Program-made: the position numbers and the translations under genes
Notes under the pieces: model-generated
Database searches by the model: none
What the model was told of the DNA's origin: nothing
The model's input: only the letters and a program-made list of their open reading frames with translations
Shown: positions 6,121 through 6,370 of the stretch, piece after piece
Position numbering within the stretch: the first letter of the stretch is position 1
How the letters are laid out: each line of letters begins with the position of its first letter
Assembly (NCBI GenBank): GCA_041623475.1
Contig: JBFJWU010000202.1
Location: 1-6,370, forward strand
Length of the DNA: 6,370 nt
Reading direction: 5' to 3'
From: JBFJWU01 sp041623475 [NCBI: bacterium]
GTDB lineage: Bacteria > J088

Positions 6121-6370
6121 GATCGGCAATGTCTTGACGCCGCGCCGCTGCACATAGGCATCCAGGAAAACCCGGGACACCACCAGCACGCTGAACAGGG
6201 TGGTCATGATTCCGACTGTCAGGGTGACTGCAAAGCCGCGGACCGGTCCCGTGCCGAACTGGAACAGGATTACGCCGGCGATCAATGTCGTGATATTGGC
6301 ATCCAGTACGGTCCAGGTCGCTTTGCTGAACCCGGAATCAACTGCGGCCCGGACACTGCGGCCCAGGCGC
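6118..6370 (-). CDS. secD: Protein translocase subunit SecD, C-terminal end (partial)
   Basis: SecD partners with SecF in the inner membrane and uses the proton gradient to help complete protein export through SecYEG. Only the last 83 residues are here, reading from base 6369 to a TAG stop at 6120-6118; the 5' part lies beyond the right edge. The visible segment covers the last membrane helices. It includes the conserved DANITTLIAGVILFQFGTGPVRGFA stretch at about residues 23-47 of the fragment, followed by a hydrophobic helix and the VSRVFLDAYVQRRG tail. DANxTT and GPVRGFAVTL are characteristic of SecD as opposed to SecF, which has NDTIVVFDR at the equivalent place. The stop is only 8 bp before the secF start, and the secF ribosome binding site overlaps the stop codon, so the two are surely one transcript. 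The identification is secure; only the length is unknown. Confidence 0.95.
   Translation of the reverse strand, partial: RLGRSVRAAVDSGFSKATWTVLDANITTLIAGVILFQFGTGPVRGFAVTLTVGIMTTLFSVLVVSRVFLDAYVQRRGVKTLPI

Overview
All supported genes in this window lie on the minus strand, so the biology reads from high to low coordinates. There are two blocks. The first is a housekeeping run made of the 3' end of secD, then secF, then recJ. It is packed tightly: 8 bp between secD and secF, and a 4-base GTGA overlap between secF and recJ. The second block starts after a 149 bp intergenic region and encodes the first two subunits of alternative complex III (ACIII). These are actA, a pentaheme membrane-anchored cytochrome c, and actB, an iron-sulfur / molybdopterin-oxidoreductase-like fusion that runs off the left edge.

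The organism is a Gram-negative bacterium with moderately high GC content and aerobic or microaerobic respiration. The split secD/secF pair followed directly by recJ, together with the sequence character of SecF and RecJ, suggests a proteobacterium, more likely gamma than not. That assignment is an impression from the sequence and not the result of a search. ACIII is a quinol oxidase that replaces the cytochrome bc1 complex, so the genome probably carries actC-F and often a heme-copper oxidase just beyond the left edge.

Layout from right to left: partial secD (6369-6118), secF (6109-5210), recJ (5213-3462), an intergenic control region (3461-3313), actA (3312-2605) and partial actB (2587-2). 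The control region holds a good sigma70-type promoter (TTGATG, 16 bp, TATAAT), an inverted repeat overlapping its -35 box, and a hairpin containing the actA Shine-Dalgarno sequence. ActA and ActB are expected to work together on the periplasmic side: electrons from quinol oxidation near the membrane subunits pass through the ActB iron-sulfur clusters and the ActA hemes to a soluble or oxidase-bound cytochrome c.

I found no RNA genes, mobile elements, CRISPR arrays or clear rho-independent terminators. The genes belong to described families, and I see no evidence of an undescribed system. The points most worth a second look are three: the ActB B1 domain keeps a full four-cysteine cluster motif although the usual molybdenum ligand appears lost; the actA leader has two inverted repeats placed on control elements; and ActA shows an internal duplication of its diheme module.
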